DNA of 64,000 nt from Chitinophaga pinensis (GTDB lineage Bacteria; Bacteroidota; Bacteroidia; Flavobacteriales_D; Crocinitomicaceae): the NCBI GenBank assembly GCA_943327315.2, contig CALPWQ020000002.1, forward strand, positions 1-64,000. The letters are read 5' to 3'. This document shows, in pieces, positions 36,820 to 45,134 of this stretch (the first letter of the stretch is position 1; every line of letters starts with the position of its first letter). The notes under the pieces were generated by a model. It was given only the letters and a program-made list of their open reading frames with translations. It was not told the DNA's origin and made no database searches. The position numbers and the translations under genes were made by a program.

Positions 36820-37922
36820 TTTGCTTCAATAGTTAAGTGTTTCTCAAGCTTCTTCCAATAGGCAAAAAATGAAGGGTAATAGCCCCTTAGCTCATCGCAG
36901 ATCCAGTCGCGTTCTTCTTGGATTCCATGATACCCGACATTCAAGGGATGTTCTTTGAAGTACATGGTCGAGCACTTGTATGTATCCATGAACGATTGAA
37001 AAGAACCCACATACAGCTGAATTCCTTCAATATTCTGACTCAGATTCAACATGAAATCCATACACCTTTTACTCACGGGATACTTCGCGAAAAAATCTGG
37101 TTCAATCAGCAAAACTCGATTGCCCTCCTCGTCCCTGTGCCACAATGGATCTAGGTTGTAATAAGTGTAAATAAAGGTCGGCAAGCTTGGATTGATTTCG
37201 CATTTCTCACTAGTCGGCAGTTCTAAAGGAAGTAATGCATGTTCAGTTTCTTTCAATTCGTCGGGAACATCCGTCGAAGGAAGTTCCTCGTACGATTTGT
37301 CCAACCACGTATGCTGTTGCTGTGTATGGGTGTAGGTATTGATATTTTCCTGATTGGCGTAATAGGCTTTATTGCTCTTCGCTCCTGCCACCCATTGCCA
37401 GCTGCATGCATTGCTCGCACAATCACCATCGAGCAGATGGAAATACATCCATTGGGCCGGATGCTGCCAATGTGAACCTGCGATGTTACAAACCACAGAT
37501 GCGGTATACATCCGACAATGGTTGTGCATGTATCCTGTTTCGTACAAACCTTGTATGGCTGCATCGATTCCTTCAATTCCTGTCTCCGCAGATAAAATCC
37601 GCGATGGAATCCCGTGATTGGTCACTTTAACTTGAGGCTGTTTGATGTCCACATTCACATCTTTCTCTTGAGCCACCCGCTGAAAGTAATCCCGCCAACA
37701 CAATTCCTTGACGAAGGATTCCATTTCCGAGATTTTGTATCCCTTTTTCAGAACGCGATCCAAGACAAACTTGGTACTGATGACACCTCGTGAAATGTAG
37801 GGAGACAGATATGTGACGGCGCCATCGATGTAGTTTCTGGTTTTTCCGTAACGCAAGGGATCGATGTCATCCACGTGTTTGAGGATGGCTTGGTAATCTG
37901 TTTGAAAATGCAATTTTGCCAC
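36816..37922 (-). CDS. Cryptochrome/photolyase FAD-binding-domain protein, apparently circularly permuted
   Basis: YLSPYISRGVIST...FVKELCWRDYFQRV...YMHNHCRMYTASVVCNIAGSHWQHPAQWMYFHLLDGDCASNACSWQWVAG at N-terminus; photolyase N-domain-like LPTFIYTYYNLDPLWHRDEEGNRVLLIEPDFF...SKRCMDFMLNL..LYVGSF at C-terminus. Confidence 0.88.
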   Translation of the reverse strand: MAKLHFQTDYQAILKHVDDIDPLRYGKTRNYIDGAVTYLSPYISRGVISTKFVLDRVLKKGYKISEMESFVKELCWRDYFQRVAQEKDVNVDIKQPQVKVTNHGIPSRILSAETGIEGIDAAIQGLYETGYMHNHCRMYTASVVCNIAGSHWQHPAQWMYFHLLDGDCASNACSWQWVAGAKSNKAYYANQENINTYTHTQQQHTWLDKSYEELPSTDVPDELKETEHALLPLELPTSEKCEINPSLPTFIYTYYNLDPLWHRDEEGNRVLLIEPDFFAKYPVSKRCMDFMLNLSQNIEGIQLYVGSFQSFMDTYKCSTMYFKEHPLNVGYHGIQEERDWICDELRGYYPSFFAYWKKLEKHLTIEAK

Positions 37923-38205
37923 TGCTTGTCATTATTCCTCCATGGCACTTGATTTTAAAGCTATGACCTTTCCCGATTGCGCGCAACAGCGACAATCCAC
38001 ATCACACTATGAAATCCGAAGAGCAGAAGTACTGTTCTGTGTTAGAACAAGAATGATGGAGGAAAGTTTGGGAGGGTGGGAAATTCTTTGCTTTAGAAGA
38101 AATCAATTTCTCTAAAAATCAAAAAACGTGGCAACAATTGCGCGTATACATTTCCCTTTGATGCGGTTTGTAGCAGAATCCCCGCAATTAGTTCAATTCT
38201 GCAGT

Positions 38206-38362
38206 ACACTCAAAAGCAATCTTTTTGCATCCCGACTGGTCGTGATTTGCCTTATAATACGAATCACAGTTAGCTTCGCATTTAAACAAATAACACTGAA
38301 TCCAATCTGATTTTTTGTCACCAAAACTTGAAAGTGCTGAAATTCCTTCTATTTCACTGTTA
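38206..38362 (-). pseudogene. Cys-rich ORF remnant with no start codon
   Basis: Reverse frame ...SEIEGISALSSFGDKKSDWIQCYLFKCEANCDSYYKANHDQSGCKKIAFECTAELN*. Confidence 0.4.
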
Positions 38363-38483
38363 AAAATTCAGAGGCTGATGAGAACCACTAATATTTGAGG
38401 TAATTCAAAAATTTGTTTTCAACAAGATGATCTTATCTCTTTCGTTTTTAAAAAAGTGAGATTGCTCTTGTCTATTGAACAAA

Positions 38484-39029
38484 CTATCTGATATTTTTCA
38501 AAATTGAACGAATTGAATCGAATTCCCTTTGCTTTGAATCACGGATTTTATATATTTCTCTATGGGTCGTATTCGGACACTTTGGACCATTAGTACACTT
38601 ACCAATTCCATGCGATCCCTCATTTAGATATAAAACATAGGAATTGAGAGAATCAAGTCTTTCCTTTAATTCGCTAACAATGGGTGAATAGTAACTAATT
38701 CGATATGCTTTTGATGAGTTTGATAATTCTTTTTGAAAACGCAAACTTATTTTTTCACAAGCTCGCTGAAGAGATTCTACTTTGTTATAATATTGAGAAT
38801 GATTTTTACAGGTTGAACCTCCGGTACACATGTGATTTATAAATTTCCCAGAACCAGTATTTAGCTCATATATCTCTTTATTTACGCTATCCAATTTAAC
38901 CTCAGCAACTTTAAGTTCTGACATTAATGCTTTACACTTTCTATCGGAATCACTTTTATCGCTAGAAGCATGTTGATTATCGCAAGCCACTAAAAAACTC
39001 ATGGAAGCTACAATGAAAATTATTTTCAT
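38484..39029 (-). CDS. Hypothetical lipoprotein with duplicated CTxGxxC motif
   Basis: Lipobox FLVACDN; HMCTGGSTCKNHSQYYNK and GKCTNGPKCPNTTHREIYK. Confidence 0.75.
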   Translation of the reverse strand: MKIIFIVASMSFLVACDNQHASSDKSDSDRKCKALMSELKVAEVKLDSVNKEIYELNTGSGKFINHMCTGGSTCKNHSQYYNKVESLQRACEKISLRFQKELSNSSKAYRISYYSPIVSELKERLDSLNSYVLYLNEGSHGIGKCTNGPKCPNTTHREIYKIRDSKQREFDSIRSILKNIR

Positions 39030-39197
39030 AGTGGTTATTTTTAATAGGTTATTTTATTTTTCACTTAATTCTTTTGTTCAATTTCTGATTTCTTTCGTTT
39101 ACTCTACATCCATCTTTTCGCATCTAGGCTGGTCAAAATTTGCCTTGATGTAGTGAAATTAATCTTTTATAATTTCACATAGGCCACCGACTACTAT

Positions 39198-39566
39198 CTA
39201 GCTGCTTTTATCGCGAACCAAGCGAACACGCGCCTCACCTAAACCATTTGTTAAAGAAGCATGACCATTGGCAAGAGAACTTGCATTCTTAGAACCGTCT
39301 TCGAAATTAATTCCAATGTCAACGGAGTAATCCCAGGACACTTCAAAACGTGATTTACTCCAATACCAATCATTCTCAAAAGCACCTTTACCCTCCATGT
39401 GAAGGATAGAATACATCTGTTGAAGTTCTTCGATATCTGGCAATCTCCACCCATCCTCGGCGAGGAGTTTAAGGTGTTGATTTCGTTCTATTTTATCCTT
39501 CGAATAATCGTGCGGTGCCACTTCGATGGATTGGCCATTGGAAAGGGTAATTGATACATTCGGCAT
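39198..39566 (-). CDS. DUF1566/Lcl-like domain protein
   Basis: GWRLPDIEELQQMYSIL...WYWSKS..ARVRLVRD. Confidence 0.75.
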   Translation of the reverse strand: MPNVSITLSNGQSIEVAPHDYSKDKIERNQHLKLLAEDGWRLPDIEELQQMYSILHMEGKGAFENDWYWSKSRFEVSWDYSVDIGINFEDGSKNASSLANGHASLTNGLGEARVRLVRDKSS

Positions 39567-39609
39567 AAGATTCGTATTTTGGGTTATTTTTTAATTTCAG
39601 GTGATTTGC

Positions 39610-40326
39610 CTAGGGGTTAATAATTGGCTTCAGTTTGTTTTCAACTGCGATACCCCCGCCGTTCATCCAAATATTCTTAATGTCGGCAGAAGTATTTATG
39701 AATCCTTCCTGCGCCAATGAAGCGGACAACACATCTTCGAATGCTTCCTTCACCCTAGCGTATCTCCACAGAACAAGGGGTTTAGAATTTTTCAGTTTTG
39801 ATTTCGCCAATTTCAATTTCTCGTTGAAATAATAGACCAAGGTTGCTTGCACCAAGTCCTTGTACTGTCTTGGCGTTATTTTTTTACTGGCTTCTGATTT
39901 TTTACTGTAGTTAAGTTTGGTCTTCTGATTCAATGCAAAAGGCGAAATATCAATGATTAAAAACCCGATCTCATTGAGTTTTTTCAAAAATGCGCGCTTG
40001 GATAAAAATACCGTCCCATCATCTAGTGCTCTTTCGAGATCAGACTTATAAAAAAACTGCGTAAATGGTGTGGACTCATTGTAGATATAGCTTTTATCAT
40101 CACCCCATAAAGGTGCTTCTGACAGCATGATGTAGTTCACTTTGTCCATTTTCTCAAAGTTCTCCAACCAAATTTTTGACATCTCAGAAAATGACTGTTC
40201 TAAATAGGCTTTATCTCTTTCAAAATCTTCATCAGCTATTCCCAATCGGGTATAAAGCTGTTTTAATACGAGAAGTGAAGAGCTGTTTTCACTGATTAAA
40301 TTCTCTAAAATGATCTTAGTTGACAT
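39610..40326 (-). CDS. Hypothetical protein
   Basis: 238-aa ORF, no confident family. Confidence 0.65.
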   Translation of the reverse strand: MSTKIILENLISENSSSLLVLKQLYTRLGIADEDFERDKAYLEQSFSEMSKIWLENFEKMDKVNYIMLSEAPLWGDDKSYIYNESTPFTQFFYKSDLERALDDGTVFLSKRAFLKKLNEIGFLIIDISPFALNQKTKLNYSKKSEASKKITPRQYKDLVQATLVYYFNEKLKLAKSKLKNSKPLVLWRYARVKEAFEDVLSASLAQEGFINTSADIKNIWMNGGGIAVENKLKPIINP

Positions 40327-40395
40327 ACGCGTTAACGTTTAATTTGCACATATACGACCACAGGCACTTATTTATAACAAGCTTTTTTTTATCAC

Positions 40396-40800
40396 TTAAT
40401 CAACCCCAGGAAAACTCTCCACTACTTTCACTTTAATGTCTGGAAAGCTCGTCACAATTTGAACTTTGATATCGGGGAAGCTCTCCGTGATTTGCCACAG
40501 TCCACATTTATCTGGAAAAGAGGTAACGAACTTCACTTTGATGTCTGGAAAACTCTCTACATACTGAATTTTAATGTCTGGAAACGAAGTGACAAATTGG
40601 ATTTTTCCCCAGAGTTTAATCCCTTTGTAATAGCACGATCCCGACATAAGCGCATCAATCGCTTCAGCTTTTTCTATCTCTGACAGGTCGGACAATTTCA
40701 TGTTCGATTCAACGATTTGCTCATCCGAACACTCACAGTCTTGAGCCATTGTCACGCCAAAGGTGAACAGCATTGTTGCTAGAATTAAAAGTTTTTTCAT
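40396..40800 (-). CDS. Secreted SFPDIKV-repeat protein, candidate septoil-knot-like
   Basis: Signal peptide MKKLLILATMLFTFGVTMAQ; six SFP(D/G) repeats with KCGLW insertion after the third. Confidence 0.8.
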   Translation of the reverse strand: MKKLLILATMLFTFGVTMAQDCECSDEQIVESNMKLSDLSEIEKAEAIDALMSGSCYYKGIKLWGKIQFVTSFPDIKIQYVESFPDIKVKFVTSFPDKCGLWQITESFPDIKVQIVTSFPDIKVKVVESFPGVD

Positions 40801-40822
40801 TTTTCAAGTGATTTAATTGTTA

Positions 40823-40852
40823 TTCCTACTCTTAAGGATTTTCGGAAAACTC
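40823..40852 (-). promoter_or_regulatory. Upstream element A, copy 1
   Basis: ttcctactcttaaggattttcggaaaactc; 27/30 match to 41999-42028. Confidence 0.6.
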
Positions 40853-40929
40853 CTCTATTTTTTTTTGTGGGCAACAGGCATCAAAACATCAATTATCATT
40901 GCATCTTGGCACTTGGAGTGCCTGTTTTA

Positions 40930-41265
40930 TTACTGCAATAAATACATCTTACTTCTGTTTTTCCATCCAGCGTATGCTTGGTTACTAACGAAATAGATTT
41001 TTATATCTGCATAGGCTTGGTTACTAACAAAAAATATTTTTTTATCTGCATAAGCTTGATTGTCAACAAAAAACCATTTACCGTCATTGTTTCCTGCATA
41101 GGCTTGATTTGACACTTTAAACACCAATAAATCAGCATACGCTTGGTTGTCTACAACGAATACCTTAACGTCTGCATACGCTTGATTAGACACACTAAAT
41201 ATTTTTTGAGCATTTACTAATCCAATGGTCAAGGTCAAAATTGCTACAGTCAATAATTTTTTCAT
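40930..41265 (-). CDS. Secreted NQAYAD-repeat protein, DUF6150 / 7(1) septoil-knot-like
   Basis: Signal peptide; six NQAYA(D/G) repeats with NNDGKW insertion after the third; C-term AGWKNRSK. Confidence 0.85.
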   Translation of the reverse strand: MKKLLTVAILTLTIGLVNAQKIFSVSNQAYADVKVFVVDNQAYADLLVFKVSNQAYAGNNDGKWFFVDNQAYADKKIFFVSNQAYADIKIYFVSNQAYAGWKNRSKMYLLQ

Positions 41266-41309
41266 TTTCTTTTATTTTTCAATTCGATTCATTTGGCTTT
41301 TCGGTTTCG

Positions 41310-41348
41310 CCCCGTTTTTTTGAGTGGGTTCTGGTCTCCACTTTTTTT
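41310..41348 (-). promoter_or_regulatory. Upstream element B, copy 1
   Basis: 39 bp ccccgtttttttgagtgggttctggtctccacttttttt, identical to 42530-42568. Confidence 0.65.
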
Positions 41349-41478
41349 TCTTTTCTAAGACTATTGGCGTTCATCCTAATTTTGAAACGTGATGTTTTTA
41401 TTAAAAATTGAACATAACCATTTGCGTATTGGCACTAGCCGGAGCTAAAAGCAACAAAGCTATAGCGCACGAATTTAT

Positions 41479-41520
41479 AAAAAAGGGCAGAAGTTCAATA
41501 AAAAACTTCCGCCCTGCTTT
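41479..41520 (-). terminator. Hairpin terminator downstream of 41633..41977
   Basis: AAAAGGGCAGAAGTT-caataaaa-AACTTCCGCCCTGCTTT. Confidence 0.65.
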
Positions 41521-41632
41521 TACTATTGTACTATTTTCAGGTGTTGTAAGCAATTAAACGACACGTTCTAAACCACTTCTTTTTAGCCCAAATGAACGGC
41601 AGTTCTTTACAAATGAATTGGTGTTAACTCAA

Positions 41633-41977
41633 TTATCTCGTTTTAATGAAATTCAAATAATTTGACATCGTAGGAAAATCTAAGTTGACAATTCCTTTTT
41701 TAGCTGCCCAGTAACACCATTTTTGTGTGTCGTATCCCATTTCATCTTTAAAGTGAAATGTTATTTGATCTTCATCAGATTCCCACGTGAAGCTAATACA
41801 GCCCAAATCCATGAAATCACTGGTAATGCAAAATTTCCCAGTTCCATTGGCGTTAAGAGAAACCCAATCACTGCCACTAGTGGATTCATACATACCCGCC
41901 AAAGATTTGTCAAATGTTTGCGCATTCGAAAACCCAAACGAGAACAACATAGTTGCTAAAATCAATAAATTTTTCAT
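41633..41977 (-). CDS. Small secreted protein, lipocalin-like
   Basis: MKNLLILATMLFSFGFSNAQ signal; beta-rich GMYESTSGSDWVSLNANGTGKF. Confidence 0.7.
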   Translation of the reverse strand: MKNLLILATMLFSFGFSNAQTFDKSLAGMYESTSGSDWVSLNANGTGKFCITSDFMDLGCISFTWESDEDQITFHFKDEMGYDTQKWCYWAAKKGIVNLDFPTMSNYLNFIKTR

Positions 41978-41998
41978 CTTTTTTTTATTTAAATTATG

Positions 41999-42028
41999 TT
42001 CCTACTCTTAACGATTTTCGGATTACTC
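41999..42028 (-). promoter_or_regulatory. Upstream element A, copy 2
   Basis: ttcctactcttaacgattttcggattactc. Confidence 0.6.
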
Positions 42029-42107
42029 GCTGTTATTTTTAAGTGCTTATCTTGCCCCACTTATTTTTTGACACGATAAGTCACCAAGCTTTCTTGTGAT
42101 AAAATAG

Positions 42108-42488
42108 TTACTTCATATTCCAAACAAAATAGGTCCCTTCAGTAGTCGTATAAATTGTGCTAGTAAGCGTTTTAGATTTTGAATCGTAAGTAAAACTTTC
42201 TAGAATTGGATCGGGGTATATTTCTTGATCCTCACACGAACAATTAATAGCTATTTTGGTTCCACTAATCGCTGCCTTTCCCGGGCATTTATCAATATAT
42301 GTCTTGCCATTTATCACATTGGTAATGATGTAAATAACTTGATTTTTCGATGTGAAATAAATCTCAGTGGTGCTATTGGGGATTTTGTCCACTTGTTGAA
42401 AGGTTTTATTTGTGAGATCTAATTCAGCTTGCGCAGTTGCAATTCCAAAGCTAAATGTTGCCATAACCAACATCAATACATTTTTCAT
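42108..42488 (-). CDS. Small secreted protein, lipocalin-like
   Basis: MKNVLMLVMATFSFGIATAQ signal; beta-rich. Confidence 0.7.
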   Translation of the reverse strand: MKNVLMLVMATFSFGIATAQAELDLTNKTFQQVDKIPNSTTEIYFTSKNQVIYIITNVINGKTYIDKCPGKAAISGTKIAINCSCEDQEIYPDPILESFTYDSKSKTLTSTIYTTTEGTYFVWNMK

Positions 42489-42529
42489 TTCCTTTTGTTT
42501 TTAATTTAAACCTAAGCCTTTCGGCGTCA

Positions 42530-42568
42530 CCCCGTTTTTTTGAGTGGGTTCTGGTCTCCACTTTTTTT
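42530..42568 (-). promoter_or_regulatory. Upstream element B, copy 2
   Basis: 39-bp identical to 41310-41348. Confidence 0.65.
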
Positions 42569-42714
42569 GATTTTTATTTCACTCTCATAGGTAGTCAGGT
42601 TGCCCTGAATTCCTCAACACTTCAAACTTTCCAATAACGTTTTGAGATTAGGAAGTCAAAGACCTTTGTTGTGACTGAGTTATGGCAATAGAGTTTACAC
42701 GCTATTGTGGGTTG

Positions 42715-43464
42715 TTAGTTGATTTCATAAATATTGATTAAATTTTTTATGTTGTATTTATTTTGAAGATAATCAATTGATGTTTGACGATTTATTGAAT
42801 CGGACTTTCTAATGTCAATTATCATTTCTGGTTTAATGCCCCCGATAATAGCAAAAGCGCTTAAAAACCTTGTTGAATATCTTCCTTGAATTAATATATC
42901 CTTGTTTTTTAAGTGACTTTTTATAACATCAGTATCCATACATACATAATCAACAAGTCTGAAAATTTTACTGCTTTCAATTGCCTCAAATTGCTTGGCT
43001 ATTTCGAGTTGTTTAGCCATGTCAATATATTGAAGAATTTTTCGACCAAATACATCGACCAGGTTGCTTTTTAACTTAGGTTCGATTTGATCCTGTTTAA
43101 TGAGTCTGGGAAATGAATTATACAAGAAGTCTTTACCGTCAATAAAAACTTGATTAAGATCACATTCTAATTCTAGAATCACATTATCTTCTTTTTCATT
43201 ATTATCAAAACTGTAGGTTGAAGCACCAAGAGCGCAACCAGTTACATATTTGCCTACATTTAGAATATCTTTTGAATTTCTATCGTACCGCTCAATATCG
43301 TGAGGCTCAATTAAAATTTTTTCTTTAATCTCCTCAACTGATAAATTATGATGGTCAATTAACGGTTTTAATAACCATGAACCAACATCGATACTCATAT
43401 CTCCATTATTTCTGATAAACTCAATTTCTGCTCTATCTAAGTTTAAACCTCTGTATAATCGCAT
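42715..43464 (-). CDS. Hypothetical protein, possible ADP-ribosyltransferase-like fold
   Basis: MRLYRGLNLD ... GCALGASTYSF ... VILELECDLNQVFIDGKDFLY. Confidence 0.6.
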   Translation of the reverse strand: MRLYRGLNLDRAEIEFIRNNGDMSIDVGSWLLKPLIDHHNLSVEEIKEKILIEPHDIERYDRNSKDILNVGKYVTGCALGASTYSFDNNEKEDNVILELECDLNQVFIDGKDFLYNSFPRLIKQDQIEPKLKSNLVDVFGRKILQYIDMAKQLEIAKQFEAIESSKIFRLVDYVCMDTDVIKSHLKNKDILIQGRYSTRFLSAFAIIGGIKPEMIIDIRKSDSINRQTSIDYLQNKYNIKNLINIYEIN

Positions 43465-43845
43465 TTGGAATGAATTTTTTATTAATGAATATCCCTACTA
43501 CTGTTGCATCCAAGACAACTAAGCTCCTTGGTAAACATTACGACGTAACTCTTTCTTAAAGAGCTCAATGCACTAGTTTCATTCAGCCCAACGAATATAC
43601 CCATTTTTAGAAATAATAGAATATTTCACCAAACTATTTTCTTTTCCCTAACTCAAACCTATGCTCTGGCAAAAAGAAGGGATTTCGAAGTTTAGATTCG
43701 AAAACCACTGCTCAAGTCAAATCCAACAAACATGTTCGTGAACACATTGGTGACAAATGCCATGTGATCAAAAAAAACATGGATATACGTTTGATTCATA
43801 ATCCTTGGACTTCAGCCGCTAGAAAGCGTTAACCCCAGCGAGAAC

Positions 43846-44403
43846 TTAACGCAACGAAAACGAATTCAAGATTTTCTCGCCAACTTCCTGGAAACTTGAA
43901 AACTTGGTTTTTTCGCATGTAAGTGTCAAAATATATACTTTGTCATTTTCAATCCAATAGCGTTGCTCAAATTTTAAACTAAACGCTCCTTGATCGGCAG
44001 AATAAATGAGCTTATGGTATTCTTGGCTCCCCTTCTTTATTCGCTTACTTTCATAAAGGGTACAATTTGTCATCATGGATTTCACTTGTTCTTCAGAGAT
44101 TTCTGTAAACGCATCCAAATCAACCGAACGGCCTTGCAGGTCTTGAACGATCAAGTTCACATTTTCACGAAATTGGTCTTCATCGTTTTCCAAGGCTGAG
44201 AACAAAATAAAACTTGTGCCCATTTGACCATTTTCGTTCAATTCCCAATCTTTCGGATATTGAATCGAATAGTCATCCGCTTTCAAAATTTCCCAACCGG
44301 CTATTCTTTTGACGGGTTCAGCCTTCTGTTCTTTTTGAGTTGTTGATCCTCCGCAGGAAATAAGGGTGAGAAGGAGGCTTAGGGTAAATAGGGTTTTTGT
44401 CAT
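43846..44403 (-). CDS. Lipoprotein, PsbP/DUF1795-like
   Basis: LLTLISCGGS lipobox; YSIQYPKDWELNENGQMGTSFILFS. Confidence 0.75.
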   Translation of the reverse strand: MTKTLFTLSLLLTLISCGGSTTQKEQKAEPVKRIAGWEILKADDYSIQYPKDWELNENGQMGTSFILFSALENDEDQFRENVNLIVQDLQGRSVDLDAFTEISEEQVKSMMTNCTLYESKRIKKGSQEYHKLIYSADQGAFSLKFEQRYWIENDKVYILTLTCEKTKFSSFQEVGEKILNSFSLR

Positions 44404-44507
44404 GGGTTGGGTGTTTAAATGGTTAATAGTTGGTCTGTTTTTTATGCGTTCTTGTCAGCATGAAACCTCTCATCTTTAAGCGTATTGTTGTCTTAAAATT
44501 GACAGGG

Positions 44508-45047
44508 CTAAAGGTAATTTTTTATCCTTTCCAATTCGTGAAGGAAATGGATTCGCTCTCTAGGTTGATCTTCCCAAATGAAATTATTGGTCACAAAGTC
44601 TAAGGTTAAATTGGCGTTTTTCATCACGATGGATTTGCCTTTGTACGTTTGATTGAACAAGAACTTTTTTTCGCTAAAATCTTGGATGTTTATTGCGCGG
44701 TATGGAACGTTGGTGTCTTTCAATGATTTATTCACCAAACCCCGGTACTTCAAGACAAGGGTATTGGATTCATCATCGAAATGATACCCGATGATGTAAT
44801 TTCTATTTCTGAAGATAAGCAGCAAAGCGACCGCCAATAAAGCTGGTAAAGAGCAAATTAATCCATACATCCAAGGATTGTCAAATAGGTATTGTAAATT
44901 CTTAGAATCATGTCTAGAATCACTTCTCGCCAAGAAATAAAAAACAACAAACGCAACGCCAATAAAGGTAATGATGGTTACCATGATGATTTCAAGAATC
45001 AAGTAACCGAGGTAATTTTCATTTTTTGTTTTCGAGGTTGTCAGCAT
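44508..45047 (-). CDS. Hypothetical two-TM protein
   Basis: Two hydrophobic segments then beta-rich tail. Confidence 0.65.
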   Translation of the reverse strand: MLTTSKTKNENYLGYLILEIIMVTIITFIGVAFVVFYFLARSDSRHDSKNLQYLFDNPWMYGLICSLPALLAVALLLIFRNRNYIIGYHFDDESNTLVLKYRGLVNKSLKDTNVPYRAINIQDFSEKKFLFNQTYKGKSIVMKNANLTLDFVTNNFIWEDQPRERIHFLHELERIKNYL

Positions 45048-45134
45048 TATTCTTGTTCTGCCCAGATTTTAAATTTAATCATATTTTGAAGTACTTAAAT
45101 GTTCCTTAAACATCCTAAAAATGCTACAATTAGA

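Noticed and set aside
40396-40800. CRISPR-like repeat pattern in the SFPDIKV gene
   Set aside because: Repeats are in-frame protein repeats (about 30 bp, diverged at codon level), with signal peptide and stop; no cas genes
43620-43833. Open frame on + strand ending ...KHVREHIGDKCHVIKKNMDIRLIHNPWTSAARKR*
   Set aside because: No start codon, no recognised family; probably a chance open frame in an accessory intergenic region
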